Below are positions 16,209-25,569 of a stretch of 64,000 nt of DNA, one piece after another. Source of the stretch: Planctomycetota bacterium. Lineage in GTDB: Bacteria > Planctomycetota > UBA1135 > UBA2386. Location: assembly GCA_020638695.1 (NCBI GenBank), contig JACKIB010000001.1, forward strand, positions 496,001 through 560,000. The letters run 5' to 3'. Under the pieces are notes generated by a model, which had not been told where the DNA came from, did not search any database, and saw only the letters and a program-made list of their open reading frames with translations. The translations under genes and the position numbers were made by a program. Within the stretch, counting starts at the first letter, position 1. Each line of letters begins with the position of its first letter.

Positions 16209-17429
16209 TCAGCGTGTGCTGCCCACCGTGGTCTCGACCACCGGACTGAACACCAAGCCCAGGCTGTTCACCGGGTCCGCGCTGAAGAACTGCGTGTAGT
16301 ACTTGGTCCCCACCGGCACGCTCGAGGGCAGTCCCAACGACAGCGAAGCCTGACCGCCGCTGTCGGTGCGAACCCCGACCAGCAGATCGAGGCTCGTGTA
16401 GAGCACGCAGCCGGGCGCGCCGAACGCACCCATGTCGCGCGGCAACAGCAGACCATTCCACGTGTGGCGCGACAGGCCGAGACCGACCAAGACGGCGACG
16501 TCGCGCTGCCCGCGGGACATCACGTATGCCACCGACCCACCGACGTGCGGATCCCCACCGGTGCTGCTCGGTTGGATTCCAGGAACGAGGCCGGACCTGC
16601 CGCGGCAACCGCCGCCGAAGGTCCAGAAGCTCCCCTCTTGGTAGTACCGGACCCCGTAGACCCGGGTGTTGTTGCGCAGTTCGCTCTCCCCGCGGGCGTC
16701 CTGAGCACGATTGACCCAGTAGCCCAGGTAGTAGCTGCCGATCGGGAAGTCGACCGGAATCGTGATGCGCGCCTGGACGTTCACGGTCTGCCGCGCGAGC
16801 AGCGCCGGGACCGCGACCTTGGCGAGCACCGGGTCGCTCGCCCCGAGCGTGTTGTTGAGCGAGACCATCACCTCGAGGTAGGTCGGCGTCGACGGATACC
16901 CGCCGAGGTTCTGCACCGGGGCGGTGACCGTGTAGGTTCCGCCGCGCGCAAACCGCGTCTCGGACGGGATCCGGTACGCCACGGTGAGGTCCGGCGCACC
17001 GTAGAACGGGTAGCTCTTGGGGTCGGTGGTGACGTTGTTGCCCTCGTTGCTCTCGTTCACCTGCCGCAGGTGATCCGAGATCCCACCGATGTAGAAGGTG
17101 CCCCGCGGCACGTCTTCCGGCACCGTCCACTCGAACTCGCGGATGATCTGCATCTTGCCCATCTGCGGCGTCTCCACCGTCTGGATGAGCGTGTCCGCAG
17201 TGGTGATGGTGCGGTCCGTCGAGATGTAGATCCCGTGGCGGCACGCCGCGATGGTCTTGTTGTCCCAGTTCGTGATCGACCAGCGGATCGTGACCTTGGC
17301 CCGCGGTGCGACGGTTCCGGCGGTGATGGTGACCAGCGGATCGTCGAAATCCTGCGCGGCGGCTCGTGGCGCGAGCACGGCGAGACCGACGATGGCGGGA
17401 AGTGCGATGGTTTGGAGAGTGCGGTTCAT
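16209..17429 (-). CDS. Secreted CARDB-like adhesion protein with C-terminal surface domain
   Basis: The 406-residue product has a signal peptide ending A-A-A-Q. Two successive Ig-like domains of the CARDB type (PF07705) follow: the first has V-T-I-R-W-S-I-T-N-W-D-N with V-N-E-S-N-E-G-N-N, the second has A-P-V-Q-N-L-G-G with E-L-R-N-N-T-R. The last ~100 residues hold A-F-G-A-P-G-C-V-L-Y-T-S-L-D, the domain shared with other secreted proteins in this window. The start at 17429 opens the signal peptide. The gene is convergent with the beta-helix gene, ten bases away. A structural or adhesive role outside the cell is inferred. Confidence 0.8.
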   Translation of the reverse strand: MNRTLQTIALPAIVGLAVLAPRAAAQDFDDPLVTITAGTVAPRAKVTIRWSITNWDNKTIAACRHGIYISTDRTITTADTLIQTVETPQMGKMQIIREFEWTVPEDVPRGTFYIGGISDHLRQVNESNEGNNVTTDPKSYPFYGAPDLTVAYRIPSETRFARGGTYTVTAPVQNLGGYPSTPTYLEVMVSLNNTLGASDPVLAKVAVPALLARQTVNVQARITIPVDFPIGSYYLGYWVNRAQDARGESELRNNTRVYGVRYYQEGSFWTFGGGCRGRSGLVPGIQPSSTGGDPHVGGSVAYVMSRGQRDVAVLVGLGLSRHTWNGLLLPRDMGAFGAPGCVLYTSLDLLVGVRTDSGGQASLSLGLPSSVPVGTKYYTQFFSADPVNSLGLVFSPVVETTVGSTR

Positions 17430-17550
17430 GAGGGGAGTCCTGCGATTGGGTTGGACCCCCCAGGGCGCAGAGTGCGCCGCGCACCGGCCAAGGTTTCTCG
17501 ACACCTTCCGGCGACAGGGTTTGGCGATTGGTTCCGGCGCCCCCGATCGC

Positions 17551-17967
17551 TCAGTGACCCGGGTCCCAGTCCTTGTTGAAGGTCTTCCCGTCGATTTCGA
17601 TCCGCAGCGCCAGACCGTGTACGTGCGACTTCAGCAGCGCGTCGGTGAACGTCCACTCGGCCCCGCTGCCGGCGGCGGTGAGCTGCTTCGGCGGCTGGCC
17701 CGGCACGTTCAGCACCGGCGGTTTGGTGATCGGCTTGGCGGCATGGTGCGGGCCGAACACCCAGAGCTTGACCACCCCGCCCGCCTCGTCGTGCGTCAGC
17801 TCGACGATCGGGCCGTGATCGGCGAGGTGCTTGAGCTCCTTGCCGAACTTGGGCTTGTAGTCGTGGCTCTTGTCGTCGGGCCGCGGCTTGGTGGCATCCG
17901 CGCACCCCAGTGAGAGGCCAGCGGCACAGGCGAACAGAATCGTGAGGGAATGTCGCGTTCGGGTCAT
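17551..17967 (-). CDS. Small lipoprotein at the end of the metal efflux operon
   Basis: The 138-residue product has a signal peptide with the lipobox L-S-L-G-C. Its ATG at 17967 overlaps the stop of the RND pump as ATGA and has A-G-G-A-G-G upstream, so the start is firm. The mature part contains several histidines (G-P-H-H-A-A-K and others) and a beta-rich C-terminus with L-R-I-E-I-D-G-K. I do not recognise a family. Its place suggests a periplasmic or outer-membrane accessory in metal handling. Confidence 0.8.
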   Translation of the reverse strand: MTRTRHSLTILFACAAGLSLGCADATKPRPDDKSHDYKPKFGKELKHLADHGPIVELTHDEAGGVVKLWVFGPHHAAKPITKPPVLNVPGQPPKQLTAAGSGAEWTFTDALLKSHVHGLALRIEIDGKTFNKDWDPGH

Positions 17968-20900
17968 CGAGGAACCTCCTGCACGGGGAATACCGGACCA
18001 TGGGACGGCAACTCCGCGCTCCCCGCCAGCACCTGTTCGGAAACCCGGCGCCCACAGCGCCAGAACAACCCCGGCGTGAGGAGAAGATCCATGAGCGTGG
18101 TCATGACCAATCCCCCGAGGATCACGGTCGCCACCGGATAGAGCAGTTCGCGCCCGGGCTGATTCGGACTCCACACCAGCGGGATTAGCGCGATGCCGCT
18201 GGTCAGGGCGGTCATCAACACGGGCACGATCCGCTCCTGACCGGCGCGCCGGATCATCGCCTCGCTGAACTCCTCGCCCTCCTCGCGCATCAGGTGCAGG
18301 TAATGGTCGAGCAACAGGATCTTGTTGCGCGTCGCGATGCCCGAAAGCGAGATGAATCCGACGAGGCTCGCCACCGACACGTCTTGGCCGGACAGGAGGA
18401 TCGCGATCGCGCCGCCGAGCAGCGCCGGCGGCACGTTGGCCAGCGTCTGCAGCACCAGATTGAGCGATCCGAAGTGCCAGAACAGCACCACCCCGACCGC
18501 CAGCAGCGACAGGACCGACAGCAGCAAGATCACCCGCTGGGCCCGCTGCTGCGCCTCGAATTGGCCGACCACGCGCACCGCATAACCCGCCGGCAACCCG
18601 CGACGGATCGGCGCGAGTGCGGCTTCGACCTCGGTGACCACCTGCGAGATCGAACGCCCCTGCACATTGTGGTGCACCGCGATCCTGCGGGTGGCGTTCT
18701 CCCGCTTGAGCTCGTTGCTGGTCAACGTGACGCCCACGTCGGCGACGTCGCCCAGCCGCAGCCGACGATCGGCGGTCGCCCCCACCGGCAGGGCGCGCAG
18801 CGTCGCGAGGTCGGCACGGGCGGCGCCGTCGAGTCGCAACACCACCGGATAGGTGCGCTGGCCGACGTGCAGCAGCGTGACGGTCTTACCCTCGAGCATC
18901 AGCTCCACGGTTCGGCCGAGTTCGGCGACCGTGTAGCCGAACTCGGCGAGCGCCGCGCGGCGCGGCCGCACCTCGACCTGCTCCACCAACACTTGCTGCT
19001 CGACCAACAGGTCGGTCACCCCCGGGATCCCGGCAATCGCGCCGCGCACCTGCTCGGCGACGCGCCGCAACACCACGATGTCCGCGCCTTCCACCTTGAT
19101 GCCCACCTGCGCGGCCACGCCCGAGAGCATGTGCGAGATCAGGTGGGCCAGGGGCTGCTCGGTCGAGGTCGGGAAGCCCGGGAAGTGCTCGTTCATCCGC
19201 GCCCGAATGTCCGCCAGCATCTCCGCGCGCGTGCGACCGCTCGCGGGGTCGAACCGCACCACCAGCTCCGAGACGTGCACGCCCTCGGCGTGCTCGTCGT
19301 CCTCGCTTCGTCCGGTGCGCCGGCCGACCGACGACACACCCGGCACCGACCCGACGACCCGAGCGAGCTTCTCCCCCAGCTCGCTGGAGCGCTGCAGACT
19401 GGTGCCTGGCGGCAGCATCAGGTTGACCTGCGCCGCGCCTTCGTTGAACTCCGGCAGGAACTCGGTCCCGGTGTGCCACAACAAGGTCGCGGCGATCAGC
19501 AGCGAAGCCGCCAGCACGCCGAACGTGGTGCCGAGCTTGCGAATCCCGAACCCGATCAGCCGCCCTGCGAGCTGCTTGAGCCCGGTGACGGCACGTGGCT
19601 CCTCGTGGTCGAACACCGCGCGCGACCGCGGCAGCAACCAGTAGCAGAGCACAGGAGTCACGGTCAGCGCGACCAGCAGCGACGCGAGCAGACTCACGAT
19701 GTAGGTCAAGCCGATCGGTGCGAACAGCTTTCCCTCCATGCCGCTGAGCGCGAACAGTGGCACGTACACTACGGTCACTACCAGGGTGCCGACCACGATC
19801 GGCTTGCGCACCTCGCGAGAAGCGTCGAACACGACCTGCAGCGCGTTGCCGGGCCGGCCCTTCGACTCGCGCAGCCGGCGGAACACGTTCTCCACGTCGA
19901 CGATGGCGTCGTCGACCAGCGCACCGATCGCCACCGCCAGGCCCCCGAGTGTCATGGTGTTGATCGACACCCCCATCAGTCCGAAACACAGCGCGGTCAC
20001 CGCCACCGACAGCGGCAACGCGGTGAGTGTGATCAGCGTGGTACGCACGTTCAGCAGGAACAGTGCCAGCACCAACACCACCAGGATCGCCCCGTCGCGC
20101 ACCGCGTCCTCGACGTTCTCGACCGCCCGCTGGATGAAGTCGGCCTGGCGATAGAGCCCGGGCAACATCTCCACCTTGCCGGGCAGACCAGCGACGATTT
20201 GTGCGAGTTCCGCCTCGACGTGGCGCGCGAGTTCCATCGTGTCGGCGCCCGGCTGCTTGGTGATCACCAACAGGACCCCGCCGGCTCCGTTCACTCCGGC
20301 GTCGCCCATCCGGATCGCGGCGGGCTCGAACCGCACCGCACCGAGGTCTCCCACCCGCAGCGGACGCACCGGGTCTCGCCGCACCACCGCCTGTTCCAGG
20401 TCGCGTGCAGTGGCGAGCAGGCCACTCACCTGGATCGCCAGCCCCTGGGCTCCGGCAGTCACGAATCCGCCCGAGGCCGGCAGGTTCGCGGCTTCGATCG
20501 CCCTGGCCACCTCGTCGACTCCGACATCCAGCGCGAGCAACTTGTGCACGTCGAGCGAGACCTGGAGCTGCCGCGGTGCTCCGCCACTGGCGACCACCTG
20601 CGCGACCCCGGGCACCGACAGCAGGCGCGGCTTGATCCACTGGTCGGCGACGGTGCGCAGCTCGGTGGTGTCGACCGAGCCGTCGCGGCTGCGCAGACCG
20701 ATCAGCTGCACCTGCCCCATGATGCTGCTCAGCGGTGCCATCTTCGCGACGACCCCTTCGGGTAGCGCCGAGCCCAGCATCTGCAGCCGCTCCTGAACCA
20801 GCTGGCGGCAACGGTACGGGTCGACGTCCCAGTCGAACTCGACCGCGACCGTGGCGAGCCCCATGGCGGAAGTCGAACGGACGCGTTGCACGCCGCCAGC

Positions 20901-21125
20901 ACCGTAGACCGCCCGTTCGACGTGCCGCGTGACCAGACGTTCGACATCCTCCGGGATCATCCCGTGCGCCTCGCACATCACCGTCACGGTCGGTCGGGTG
21001 AAGTCCGGCAGGACGTCGATCGGCAGCCGCAGGGTGACGAAGGTTCCCCACAGCGCCAGCGCCAGCGCCACGACCGCGACGATCGAGCGATGGCTGAGCG
21101 AGAAAGCGATGATCCGGTCGAGCAT
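17964..21125 (-). CDS. Heavy-metal efflux RND pump (CzcA/CusA family)
   Basis: The 1053-residue protein is the usual length for HME-RND pumps (PF00873). It starts M-L-D-R-I-I-A-F-S-L with the first membrane helix at about 12-32. Family hallmarks include D-V-L-P-D-F-T-R-P-T-V near 40-50, V-E-R-L-V-T-R-H-V-E, G-A-L-V-D-D-A-I-V-D-V-E-N in the fourth-helix region, and a mirrored second half with a large porter domain. It exports metal ions with proton antiport, together with the adaptor and outer-membrane factor encoded just upstream. The start at 21125 lies ten bases after the adaptor stop. The acidic V-D-D...E in helix 4 fits metal-transporting members, but the metal cannot be named. Confidence 0.93.
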   Translation of the reverse strand: MLDRIIAFSLSHRSIVAVVALALALWGTFVTLRLPIDVLPDFTRPTVTVMCEAHGMIPEDVERLVTRHVERAVYGAGGVQRVRSTSAMGLATVAVEFDWDVDPYRCRQLVQERLQMLGSALPEGVVAKMAPLSSIMGQVQLIGLRSRDGSVDTTELRTVADQWIKPRLLSVPGVAQVVASGGAPRQLQVSLDVHKLLALDVGVDEVARAIEAANLPASGGFVTAGAQGLAIQVSGLLATARDLEQAVVRRDPVRPLRVGDLGAVRFEPAAIRMGDAGVNGAGGVLLVITKQPGADTMELARHVEAELAQIVAGLPGKVEMLPGLYRQADFIQRAVENVEDAVRDGAILVVLVLALFLLNVRTTLITLTALPLSVAVTALCFGLMGVSINTMTLGGLAVAIGALVDDAIVDVENVFRRLRESKGRPGNALQVVFDASREVRKPIVVGTLVVTVVYVPLFALSGMEGKLFAPIGLTYIVSLLASLLVALTVTPVLCYWLLPRSRAVFDHEEPRAVTGLKQLAGRLIGFGIRKLGTTFGVLAASLLIAATLLWHTGTEFLPEFNEGAAQVNLMLPPGTSLQRSSELGEKLARVVGSVPGVSSVGRRTGRSEDDEHAEGVHVSELVVRFDPASGRTRAEMLADIRARMNEHFPGFPTSTEQPLAHLISHMLSGVAAQVGIKVEGADIVVLRRVAEQVRGAIAGIPGVTDLLVEQQVLVEQVEVRPRRAALAEFGYTVAELGRTVELMLEGKTVTLLHVGQRTYPVVLRLDGAARADLATLRALPVGATADRRLRLGDVADVGVTLTSNELKRENATRRIAVHHNVQGRSISQVVTEVEAALAPIRRGLPAGYAVRVVGQFEAQQRAQRVILLLSVLSLLAVGVVLFWHFGSLNLVLQTLANVPPALLGGAIAILLSGQDVSVASLVGFISLSGIATRNKILLLDHYLHLMREEGEEFSEAMIRRAGQERIVPVLMTALTSGIALIPLVWSPNQPGRELLYPVATVILGGLVMTTLMDLLLTPGLFWRCGRRVSEQVLAGSAELPSHGPVFPVQEVPR

Positions 21126-21135
21126 TTGCGGATTC

Positions 21136-22725
21136 TCAGTGGTGGTGGTGGTGCTCTTGCGCGTCGCCGCCCTTCGCGCGTTGCATGGCCAAACTGAGCG
21201 CGAACGCCCCGCTTTCCACCACTGCGTCGTTGGGGAACAGCGCGCCGTCGTTCGCCACGACCACGTGCTCGCGGTCCTCCCAAACCACCCGCACCGGCTT
21301 GGGCCGGAACGAATCACCATCCTGCAGGTACACCACCCGATCCGCGCCCTCCGACACCACCGCCGCGACCGGCAGCACGAAAACCTGCTGCAGCGGCGCC
21401 TGCGGGATCCGCACTCGGTAGTGCGTTCCGGCCTGCAGTTGCCACCCCACTACCACGCCGTCGGTGCGCGCCAGACGATCGTTGGCACACGGAATCACCG
21501 GGTTCGGAGCGCCATCGCCGACCGTGAGAACCCGCAGGCCGCGAAGGATCGGACCGGTCCCTTCGATCGTCGGCACCGCCTCCAACAGCGCAGCGCGACG
21601 CACCGCATCCCGCAGCATCCCGAGTTCGTTGCCGACCGGACGCAGCCGGAGCCACATGGAGCGCGCATCCCGCACCACCGCGATGGTCTGCCCGGCGACG
21701 ACCGGCTGTCCCGGGCGCACCGCGACCTCGACCAGGTCCCAATCCGGCGAGTCATTCGGCGCGGCCACCCGCATCAGGTCGTCCAGAGCCCCCTGCTCGG
21801 CCAGTCCGCGCACCCGCGGCAGGGTCTCGCCGCGCAGCAACAGCGCCGCACACTCGCGGAACCGCGTGCGCATCGGCGAGCTGGCGCGCAGCGCGGCGAG
21901 GAGTGCCGGGTCAGCCAAGCCGACGGCGGACAGCTCGCCGAGCAGCCCGATGGTCCACGGCGCGTTGCGGTACGACTCCGGCAGGAGCGCCTGCATCTGC
22001 CCGACCGCAGTAGTCCACAGCCCGTGCACGGTGAGCACCCGCTGCCACAGTTCGCGGCCGTGCGGCGGGTGATCTCCCTTCTCCACCGCCGCGACTTCCG
22101 CGGCCGAGAGACCGTGGTGACGCAGTTCGAACCGGGCGTTGTCGACCCGCTGCTCGGCCCGCGCGCGCTCGTAGCCGATCTCCACCAACCGACGTCCGTC
22201 GACCAGTGCCACGCCGCCTGCTTCGGCGTTGACTTGTTCGATCCGACGCCGCTCCGTGTCGAGGATCGCCAAACTGCGCGCCGCGGTGCGCATCTCGGTC
22301 AGCGCGGTGTGCAGCGACTCGCTGATCGGGTTGACGATGTCGGCGGTGATCTCGAGCTTCGGTCGGGGGATCGCGTCGCGCAGCACGGTCGCCAGCGTCG
22401 CACCATGCTGCACCACGGTTCCCGGTGCGGCGGCCACCGCCTGCACGATCCCGGCGAGCGGCGTCGCTACCGGACGGCGGGCCAGCGGCGCTTCCTCGAC
22501 CACCGCTTGGATGGCACGGAACTCGACGAATTCGCCGAGTTTCGCCTTGCCGACCACGACCCCGAGGTTGGCGAGGGTCTGCGGCGACAGCACCCGCGGC
22601 CCTTCGTGTTCGGGCTCTCCACCGTCCGCAGGCACCTGACGGTGGCCGATCATCAGACCGCTGGCCAAGCCAGCACCTGCCAGCAACAACCCGAGCACCG
22701 TATTGCCCCACAGTGAACGCATCAT
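21136..22725 (-). CDS. Periplasmic adaptor (membrane fusion protein) with C-terminal His5
   Basis: The 529-residue product has an N-terminal membrane anchor (about 6-26), a short region with several Glu and His (G-E-P-E-H-E-G-P), a lipoyl-like domain (T-P-L-A-G-I-V-Q-A-V-A-A), a helical hairpin rich in Glu and Arg (about 130-230), and beta-barrel domains. It is a CzcB/CusB-type adaptor. The protein ends E-H-H-H-H-H, a natural histidine tail probably used in metal binding. The first ATG of the M-M start (22725) overlaps the outer-membrane factor stop as ATGA. Confidence 0.88.
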   Translation of the reverse strand: MMRSLWGNTVLGLLLAGAGLASGLMIGHRQVPADGGEPEHEGPRVLSPQTLANLGVVVGKAKLGEFVEFRAIQAVVEEAPLARRPVATPLAGIVQAVAAAPGTVVQHGATLATVLRDAIPRPKLEITADIVNPISESLHTALTEMRTAARSLAILDTERRRIEQVNAEAGGVALVDGRRLVEIGYERARAEQRVDNARFELRHHGLSAAEVAAVEKGDHPPHGRELWQRVLTVHGLWTTAVGQMQALLPESYRNAPWTIGLLGELSAVGLADPALLAALRASSPMRTRFRECAALLLRGETLPRVRGLAEQGALDDLMRVAAPNDSPDWDLVEVAVRPGQPVVAGQTIAVVRDARSMWLRLRPVGNELGMLRDAVRRAALLEAVPTIEGTGPILRGLRVLTVGDGAPNPVIPCANDRLARTDGVVVGWQLQAGTHYRVRIPQAPLQQVFVLPVAAVVSEGADRVVYLQDGDSFRPKPVRVVWEDREHVVVANDGALFPNDAVVESGAFALSLAMQRAKGGDAQEHHHHH

Positions 22726-24131
22726 CGCCCCACCCCCGAGTTGCTCGCGGCGGTCCCGTGCCGGCTGGCCACCCCGGCCGCGTCGGGGAGCGGCGGCACC
22801 GCATCCGGCGGTTCCGGCTCGCCGGGGAAGCGCAGCAACGGTGCACCACAGGCGCGTTCCAGCGCAGCCCACGCGCCGAACAACGCGGCTCTGGTCTGCT
22901 GCAGATCGATACGCGCCTGCTGCACGCGGCGCAGCGCAGCCGTGCGCTCCGCGGGATCGATGCTGCGCGCGGAGACCAGCATCCGCAGCTTGCCTTCGAC
23001 AGCGCGTTGCAGACGTTCGGTGTGCTGCTGCTGAACCATGAAGCGGCCCTGCTGCAGCTCGAGCTGGGCGAATGCGCCGCGCAGCCCCAGCAGGAGATCC
23101 CGCACCGTGGCTTCGTACTCCGCGCGCCGCGCGGCCCGGCGCTGCTGCGCCGCGGCGATCGCCACCTGGTTGCGGTCGAACAGGGGCAGGGTGATGCCGA
23201 GCGGGAGCGACAGCCGGTCGACGCCTTGCTCGCGCTCCTCCGCGAACCCCAGGCTCAGGTTGGGGTACTGGCGGCTGACCTCGCGGCGCAGTGCGGCCTC
23301 GGCCACCGTATGCGCGGCGCGCAACCGGGCCAGTGCAGGGTGTTCCGCGAGCACCGCGCAGAGCTCGTCGAGCACCGGCAATGCAACGGGCAACACCGGG
23401 CGCGCCCGACCGGGAAGCTCCGCGACCCGCGCCGCCGCCACCCCACAGCGCCGCGCAACGTCGACCTGGGCCGCGACCAACCGGGCGCGGACACCGTCGA
23501 CCTGGCTCGCCTGCGCGTGCTGATCGAACTCCGCGAGGTCGATCTGCAGTGCACCGAGCTGGGCGCGCAGCCCCATCCGCCGCTGGGCCGCCACCCCCTC
23601 CTCGAGGATCGACGAGAGCTGCTGTTCGCCGGCGAGTCGATCCTCGAGCATCGCGAGCCGTGCCAGCTCGTCGCGCAGTCCGAGGTACTCCTCGCGCGCC
23701 GCGGCCACCGCATCGATCCGCGCCGCATCTGCCGTCGCGGCGTTGAGATCGTCGGTCGCGCCGCGCGTGCCCTGCCACGGCAGCAACCAACCGAGCGAAG
23801 CCTGGAAGCCGTTGCGACTGCGCGCCACCAGCGCCGCTGGAGTGAACCACACCGGTCCGACGCTGAGGGTCGGGTTGGCCGCCGGAGTGGGCACCGCGGC
23901 AACCGCCTGCGCAGCGGCCAGACGACCGCGCGCAGCGACCAACCTGGGATTCCGCTGCAGCAACCAATGCACGGCCTCACGCAGTGTCACGACATCGACC
24001 TGCGGCGCTGGCGTCGCCAGTTCGGCGAACGTGCGCAGCGGTTCGGCGCGGTAGGTCACGCATGCCGTGCCGGCGAGCAGCGGCAGCGGAAGGATGGACA
24101 GGGGACGAAACGAGAAGGAGTGGCGGTACAT
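22722..24131 (-). CDS. Outer membrane efflux factor (TolC/CzcC type)
   Basis: The 469-residue product has a signal peptide ending near G-T-A-C, possibly a lipidation site. It has the duplicated helical architecture of PF02321: L-R-E-A-V-H-W-L-L-Q-R-N-P-R-L-V-A-A-R near 50 and the second repeat around P-A-L-A-R-L-R-A-A-H. Proline-glycine elements such as L-P-L-G-I-T-L-P-L-F-D follow. It forms the outer-membrane duct of the efflux complex. Gene order factor-adaptor-pump matches czcCBA operons. Confidence 0.9.
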   Translation of the reverse strand: MYRHSFSFRPLSILPLPLLAGTACVTYRAEPLRTFAELATPAPQVDVVTLREAVHWLLQRNPRLVAARGRLAAAQAVAAVPTPAANPTLSVGPVWFTPAALVARSRNGFQASLGWLLPWQGTRGATDDLNAATADAARIDAVAAAREEYLGLRDELARLAMLEDRLAGEQQLSSILEEGVAAQRRMGLRAQLGALQIDLAEFDQHAQASQVDGVRARLVAAQVDVARRCGVAAARVAELPGRARPVLPVALPVLDELCAVLAEHPALARLRAAHTVAEAALRREVSRQYPNLSLGFAEEREQGVDRLSLPLGITLPLFDRNQVAIAAAQQRRAARRAEYEATVRDLLLGLRGAFAQLELQQGRFMVQQQHTERLQRAVEGKLRMLVSARSIDPAERTAALRRVQQARIDLQQTRAALFGAWAALERACGAPLLRFPGEPEPPDAVPPLPDAAGVASRHGTAASNSGVGR

Positions 24132-24176
24132 GATCTCTCCGGAGAAGCGCGAAAACTCGGGCCCGAGCCGAGTGCG

Positions 24177-24638
24177 CTACAGCCGGAGGATCGTGGTGCG
24201 TTGCCGGCGCTCCGCCTGCGCGGTGATGCGCGGGAGCCGCCGCAGTCTCTGTCGCTCGTGCGCCGCCCGCCCCGGCGGATCGGCGCCGGCGCGGAACCTC
24301 CGGGTCCACGCCACGGTGGGCGCGTCGCTCGCGTGATCCGCGACGAGCGCGGGGGTCCCGTCGCCCAGTGGCAGATCCGCCGGAACGACGTTCCACTGCT
24401 GGAACACCAGCACGACGTCCACGTGGTCCTCGGCGCAGCGATGCGCATCGCCTGGGGCGGGCGGCGTCGATCGGTCGCCGGAGTCCGTGTGGTGGTGCGA
24501 GACGCAGTGCCCCCGATGCAGTGCGCACTCGGCGTGGCGATGCACCGGCTGCATCCATGTTTCGCCATTCCGGTGCAGACTGACCATCCAAGGCACCATC
24601 AGGCAGCCCCAGGACATCAGCATCAGCAATCGGACCAT
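24177..24638 (-). CDS. His-rich small secreted or membrane protein, first gene of efflux operon
   Basis: The 153-residue product begins with a hydrophobic segment (M-V-R-L-L-M-L-M-S-W-G-C-L-M-V-P-W-M) and is then rich in His and Cys: V-H-R-H-A-E-C, H-R-G-H-C-V-S-H-H-H and others. The C-terminal third is Arg-rich. I do not recognise a family. It is 45 bases upstream of the outer-membrane factor on the same strand, so it is likely cotranscribed and may capture or sense metal in the periplasm. The ATG at 24638 is chosen because it starts the hydrophobic segment. Confidence 0.6.
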   Translation of the reverse strand: MVRLLMLMSWGCLMVPWMVSLHRNGETWMQPVHRHAECALHRGHCVSHHHTDSGDRSTPPAPGDAHRCAEDHVDVVLVFQQWNVVPADLPLGDGTPALVADHASDAPTVAWTRRFRAGADPPGRAAHERQRLRRLPRITAQAERRQRTTILRL

Positions 24639-24981
24639 CACGCCAGGATTATCGTCCGAAGCGGGGGTCGCGAACAAGCGCGCAGGCGCCCAGCGTGTCG
24701 ACTGGGGTCGCGGCGCGATGCACCGGTGGCGCGGTTGGTGGCGAACAAGCCCGCAGGCGCCCTGCGTGTCGATTGGGCGCCGCGACAGGCGGGTGTCGGG
24801 TGTCGGGGGTAGCCCTGTCCCGGACTTTGGGCGAACGATCTGCGGCGACCGCGCGGAATCGCTGCCGGTCCCGCCACAAGACCGCGCCCGCCCCGGACGG
24901 TGAACCCACGCCCCCCTTTCGGGCCGGATCTGCCGTGCTTGTCGCGGGCGACGACACCGCTCGGGATCGAACACCCCACGC
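24639..24981. repeat. Non-coding stretch with a 71-base-period direct repeat
   Basis: No gene is visible. Two related units begin with GCGAACAAGC at 24670 and 24741. Each continues with GCAGGCGCC...GCGTGTCGA over about 38 bases, with four differences. The unit reads V-A-N-K-x-A-G-A-x-R-V-D-W if translated, but no gene surrounds it, so a dispersed non-coding repeat is more likely. The stretch should also hold the promoter of the efflux operon; I see no clear metal-regulator operator. Confidence 0.5.
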
Positions 24982-25560
24982 TCACGAATCGTCCAGACCA
25001 CCGGCCCTGGCCTTGCGGGCCAGCCGCAGCACACTCTCCTCCGTGGTGTAGCGGGGCAGGTCGCCGACCTCCACCCAGCGAACCTCGTTCGACTCGTCGG
25101 AACACACCAGCGACTGGTCTGGCGCGGCACGCAGCAGGAACCGGACATCGAAGTGGAGGTGCTCGGCCTCGGCACCGCGCGCCGGGATCGGGTGGAGATC
25201 GAGATCGAGCACGGTGCGGCCTACCGCGAAATCGCGCATCCCGGACTCCTCCTGCGCCTCCCTGAGCGCGACGCGCCACAGCTCAGGCTCACCATCGGCG
25301 TGCCCCCCGAGCTGCAGCCACTTGCCGAGCTTGCGGTGGTGGGCCAACAGACAGTGCCGGCCGTCTGCCGCGAGGATCCACGCCGAAGCGGTGAGATGGC
25401 CGGGCGCACAAGTGCGCAACAGACAGTCGGGGTGGGCGCTGACGAATTCGGCGAATCGCGCGGCGAGTTCAGCCTGCTCGGGATCGCGGCGCGCATGGGC
25501 AGCGAGCAGGGTGAGCACCGGATCGTGTAGGGAGCGGAGGTCGGGGTCGGGCCGCGTCAC
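24982..25560 (-). CDS. NUDIX hydrolase
   Basis: The 192-residue protein has the Nudix box G-G-H-A-D-G-E-P...A-L-R-E-A-Q-E-E-S-G-M, with one extra residue before R-E compared with the consensus, as seen in several bacterial subfamilies. The sequence before it (H-H-R-K-L-G-K-W-L-Q-L-G-G-H) is typical of enzymes acting on nucleoside diphosphate derivatives. The C-terminus has V-R-W-V-E-V-G-D-L-P-R-Y. The exact substrate is unknown. It is a single gene between two repeat regions. Confidence 0.9.
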   Translation of the reverse strand: MTRPDPDLRSLHDPVLTLLAAHARRDPEQAELAARFAEFVSAHPDCLLRTCAPGHLTASAWILAADGRHCLLAHHRKLGKWLQLGGHADGEPELWRVALREAQEESGMRDFAVGRTVLDLDLHPIPARGAEAEHLHFDVRFLLRAAPDQSLVCSDESNEVRWVEVGDLPRYTTEESVLRLARKARAGGLDDS

Positions 25561-25569
25561 CGGAGCAGT

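Noticed and set aside
18294..20765. An 823-residue plus-strand frame opposite the RND pump
   Set aside because: Composition is dominated by Arg, His and Gln with no domain, and the opposite strand encodes a clear HME-RND pump.
21136..21153. Five consecutive histidines at the adaptor end as a cloning tag
   Set aside because: The codons are in a natural operon context with no vector sequence and the neighbours are genomic, so it is a native metal-binding tail.
22690..23967. A minus-strand frame that would extend the adaptor far upstream into the outer-membrane factor gene
   Set aside because: The adaptor has its own ATG with a membrane anchor at 22725 and ATGA coupling; the extension is a shadow of the factor gene.
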